The translations under genes were made by a program, and so were the position numbers. The notes beneath the pieces were generated by a model. It did not search any database, was not told the origin of the DNA, and saw nothing but the letters and a program-made list of their open reading frames with translations. Positions 20,214-22,474 of a stretch of DNA of 22,474 nt are shown one piece after another; the stretch's first letter is position 1, and every line of letters begins with the position of its first letter. The stretch is from Frankiales bacterium (GTDB lineage: Bacteria > Actinomycetota > Actinomycetes > Mycobacteriales > SCTD01). The stretch covers positions 1 through 22,474 of the forward strand of contig JAODNB010000068.1 in NCBI GenBank assembly GCA_025464795.1. Direction: 5' to 3'.

Positions 20214-21893
20214 CTACCTCACCTCCGGGGAAGCGTGCATGTCGAGGCGGCCGGCGGCCTCTGGGTAGTGCAGGTCGAACGCCGGACGCTCGGAGCGGAT
20301 GCGCGGCATCGTCACGAAGTTGTGCCGCGGGGGCGGGCAGGACGTCGCCCACTCCAGGGAGTTGCCGAAGCCCCACGGGTCGTCGCCGATGGCCCGCTCA
20401 CCGCGGGTGTAGCTGACGTAGACGTTGTAGATGAACGGCAGCGTCGACAGCGCCACGATGAGCGCGGAGATCGACGAGATGGTGTTCAGCGTCGTGAAGC
20501 CGTCGCTGGCCTTGTAGTCGGCGACCCGGCGCGGCATGCCCTTGTCACCGAGCCAGTGCTGGACGAGGAACGTGCCGTGGAAGCCCAGGAACAGCAGCCA
20601 GAAGTGCACCTTGCCCAGGCGGTCGTTCATCATCCGGCCGGTGATCTTCGGGAACCAGTAGTAGACGCCGGCGAAGAACCCGAAGATGGCCGTCCCGAAC
20701 ACGACGTAGTGGAAGTGGGCCACCACGAAGTAGGTGTCGGACACGTGGAAGTCGATCGGCGGGGACGCGAGCAGCACGCCCGTGAGCCCTCCGAGCAGGA
20801 AGGTGACGAGGAAGCCGATGCAGAACAGCATGGGCGACTCGAAGGTCAGCTGGCCGCGCCACATCGTGCCGATCCAGTTGAAGAACTTCACCCCCGTCGG
20901 TACGGCGATGAGGAAGCTCAGGAACGAGAATAACGGCAGCAGGACCGCGCCCGTGGCGAACATGTGGTGAGCCCACACGGTCATCGACAGCGCGCCGATG
21001 CCGACGGTGGCGAACACCAGGCCCTTGTAGCCGAACAGCGGCTTGCGGCTGAACACCGGGAGCACCTCGGTGATGATCCCGAAGAACGGCAACGCGATGA
21101 TGTAGACCTCGGGATGCCCGAAGAACCAGAACAGGTGCTGCCAGAGGATCGCTCCCCCGGTGTCGGCGTTGTAGATCTGCGCCCCGAGGTGCCGGTCGGC
21201 CAGCAGCGCGAAGAACGCCGCGGTGATGACCGGGAAGGCCAGCAGCACGAGGATCGACGTCACCAGGATGTTCCAGGTGAAGATCGGCATCCGGAACATC
21301 GTCATGCCCGGCGCGCGCAGCGTGATGATCGTCGTGATGAAGTTGACGGCACCCAGGATCGTGCCGAGACCGGACGTCAGCAGGCCGATGATCCACAGGT
21401 CGGCGCCGAGCTGCGGGCTGCGGATGATGTCGTTGAGCGGCGCGTAGGCGTACCAGCCGAACGAGGCCGCGCCCTCGGGGGTCAGGAACCCGGCGAGGAC
21501 GGTCAGGCCGCCGAACAGGTACAGCCAGTACGAGAACGCGTTCAGCCGCGGGAAGCTCATGTCCGGCGAGCCGATCTGCAGCGGCATGATGAAGTTCGCG
21601 AAGCCGTACGCGGCGGGCGGCGCGAACAGGAACATCATCACGGTGCCGTGGATCGTGAACAGCTGGTTGTACTGCTCCGGGCTCACGACCTGCAGGCCCG
21701 GCTGGGCCAGCTCGGCGCGGATGACCATCGCCATGAAGCCCGAGGCCAGGAAGAACCCGAACGACGTCGTCAGGTACAGCAGGCCGATGGTCTTGTGGTC
21801 GGTGGTCGTGATGACCTTGGCGATCTTGGCGCCCGGACCGGGGCTCTTGCGCCGGACCTGGACCGGCGCGGTGGCGTCGGCGAGAAGGGTCAT
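20214..21893 (-). CDS. ctaD: Cytochrome c oxidase subunit I
   Basis: A 559-residue catalytic subunit of the aa3 terminal oxidase, which reduces O2 to water and pumps protons. Haem and copper ligands are all present: His82 (IHGTVMMF, haem a), His260 in GHPEVYI with Tyr264 for the His-Tyr cross-link, His309/His310 (WAHHMF, CuB), and His393/His395 (AHFHYV, haems a3 and a). Glu262 of the proton path is in place. Twelve helices fit the length, which is usual for the family. The ATG at 21893 overlaps the ctaC stop (ATGA) by four bases, and the family N-terminus (TTDHKTIGLLYL) starts at about residue 30, so this start is preferred over a longer in-frame reading into ctaC. Confidence 0.97.
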   Translation of the reverse strand: MTLLADATAPVQVRRKSPGPGAKIAKVITTTDHKTIGLLYLTTSFGFFLASGFMAMVIRAELAQPGLQVVSPEQYNQLFTIHGTVMMFLFAPPAAYGFANFIMPLQIGSPDMSFPRLNAFSYWLYLFGGLTVLAGFLTPEGAASFGWYAYAPLNDIIRSPQLGADLWIIGLLTSGLGTILGAVNFITTIITLRAPGMTMFRMPIFTWNILVTSILVLLAFPVITAAFFALLADRHLGAQIYNADTGGAILWQHLFWFFGHPEVYIIALPFFGIITEVLPVFSRKPLFGYKGLVFATVGIGALSMTVWAHHMFATGAVLLPLFSFLSFLIAVPTGVKFFNWIGTMWRGQLTFESPMLFCIGFLVTFLLGGLTGVLLASPPIDFHVSDTYFVVAHFHYVVFGTAIFGFFAGVYYWFPKITGRMMNDRLGKVHFWLLFLGFHGTFLVQHWLGDKGMPRRVADYKASDGFTTLNTISSISALIVALSTLPFIYNVYVSYTRGERAIGDDPWGFGNSLEWATSCPPPRHNFVTMPRIRSERPAFDLHYPEAAGRLDMHASPEVR

Positions 21894-22474
21894 GAGGGCC
21901 TCCCGGCGATCTGCTCGGCGATCTCCTCGGCGGTACGGGGCTGGCCCGTCCCGGCCTCGGGGATCCGGTTGTTCGGGTTGGCCTTGAGGCCGGCGATGAA
22001 GGTCCGGTACGCCTCCGGTGACACGGCGCGCACGTAGAAGTTCATGGCGGAGTGCTTCTCGCCGCACAGCTCGGTGCAGCGGCCGATGTACTGGCCTTCC
22101 TTGTTGATCGTGATCTCGAAGGTGTTGACGCGGCCGGGGATGTTCTCCCGCTTGAACAGGAACTCCGGCACGAAGAAGCCGTGGATGACGTCCGGCGAGG
22201 TCTGGGTGAAGCGGATCGTGGTGTCCGTGGGCAGGACCATCACGGGCGGCTGACCCGGCATGCCGGTCACCGAGACGCCGTCGTCCGGGTAGTTGAAGGT
22301 CCAGTTCCACTGGAACCCGACCACGCCGATGTTGACGCGGTCCGCGTCGTCGTCGCTGAGCTTGTTGACGAAGTTCTGCGACACCGTCGTGTAGTAGAAG
22401 AGCACCGCGATGATCACGAACGGCACGACGGTGTACAGCACCTCGATCGGCAGGTTGTAGCGGACCTGACGCGG
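21890..22474 (-). CDS. ctaC: Cytochrome c oxidase subunit II, N-terminus beyond window
   Basis: The C-terminal 194 residues of subunit II, which accepts electrons at the binuclear CuA centre. The frame is open to the right edge, so the start, the lipoprotein signal and the first helix are missing. Visible are the second membrane helix (IEVLYTVVPFVIIAVLFYYT), GFQWNWTFNYP, the CuA ligand region HGFFVPEF, and CTELCGEKHSAM with its two Cys, Glu, His and Met ligands. A C-terminal hydrophilic tail ends the protein. The stop overlaps the ctaD ATG. It is the first gene of the ctaC-ctaD-ctaF operon as seen here. Confidence 0.96.
   Translation of the reverse strand, partial: PRQVRYNLPIEVLYTVVPFVIIAVLFYYTTVSQNFVNKLSDDDADRVNIGVVGFQWNWTFNYPDDGVSVTGMPGQPPVMVLPTDTTIRFTQTSPDVIHGFFVPEFLFKRENIPGRVNTFEITINKEGQYIGRCTELCGEKHSAMNFYVRAVSPEAYRTFIAGLKANPNNRIPEAGTGQPRTAEEIAEQIAGRPS

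Overview
This window comes from a high-GC Gram-positive actinobacterium. The evidence is the GC-rich codon use, the frequent GTG starts, and above all the gene set: a branched bcc-aa3 respiratory chain with a diheme QcrC, a three-helix Rieske QcrA and a small CtaF subunit. The order DEDD/GIY-YIG nuclease, trpD, ctaE-qcrC-qcrA-qcrB, then convergent ctaF and ctaC matches Mycobacterium tuberculosis Rv2191-Rv2200c as I remember it. The genus cannot be fixed from the sequence. I see no tRNA, rRNA, insertion sequence or CRISPR array.

Layout. (1) Positions 1-2395, minus strand: the N-terminal 798 residues of a secreted or membrane alpha/beta hydrolase fused to an ABC ATPase, running off the left edge. 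(2) 2466-5967, plus strand: a DEDD exonuclease/GIY-YIG fusion, a 2H phosphoesterase, a hormone-sensitive-lipase-type esterase and a stand-alone Lrp/AsnC effector domain. (3) 5945-9848, minus strand: a CtaG-type oxidase assembly protein, a 47-residue zinc-ribbon-like protein, a degenerate receiver domain, TrpD and an MFS transporter. (4) 9934-14013, plus strand: ctaE-qcrC-qcrA-qcrB with overlapping or tightly spaced junctions, closed by a strong terminator. (5) 14096-19648: an envelope and signalling block. It holds a lone cyclic-nucleotide-binding domain; a minus-strand operon of TM-helix channel-like protein, OmpA-domain protein and PRC-barrel/DUF2382 protein; an EAL-DICT c-di-GMP phosphodiesterase; and a signal-peptide/LPFTG cell-wall protein. 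(6) 19737-22474, minus strand: ctaC (partial), ctaD and ctaF, which complete the oxidase.

The most unusual feature is the 458-base leader between the EAL gene and the LPFTG surface-protein gene. It holds two tandem copies (18568-18664 and 18716-18807) of a structured RNA that I do not recognise as a known family. The loops and joining segments are nearly identical. The outer 10-bp helix and the inner 5-bp hairpin differ between copies at six base pairs, and all six are compensated on the opposite strand. A further segment can form two mutually exclusive pairings, and a last stem abuts the ribosome binding site. This looks like a tandem riboswitch or other cis-regulatory RNA controlling a surface protein. 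GTCAC/GTGAC half-sites cluster both just upstream of it and in front of the EAL gene.

Working together: regions 3, 4 and 6 build and assemble the cytochrome bcc-aa3 supercomplex. Region 5 sits between its two convergent arms and looks like an independent cell-envelope and second-messenger module. Calls rest on reading motifs by eye; no database search was run.
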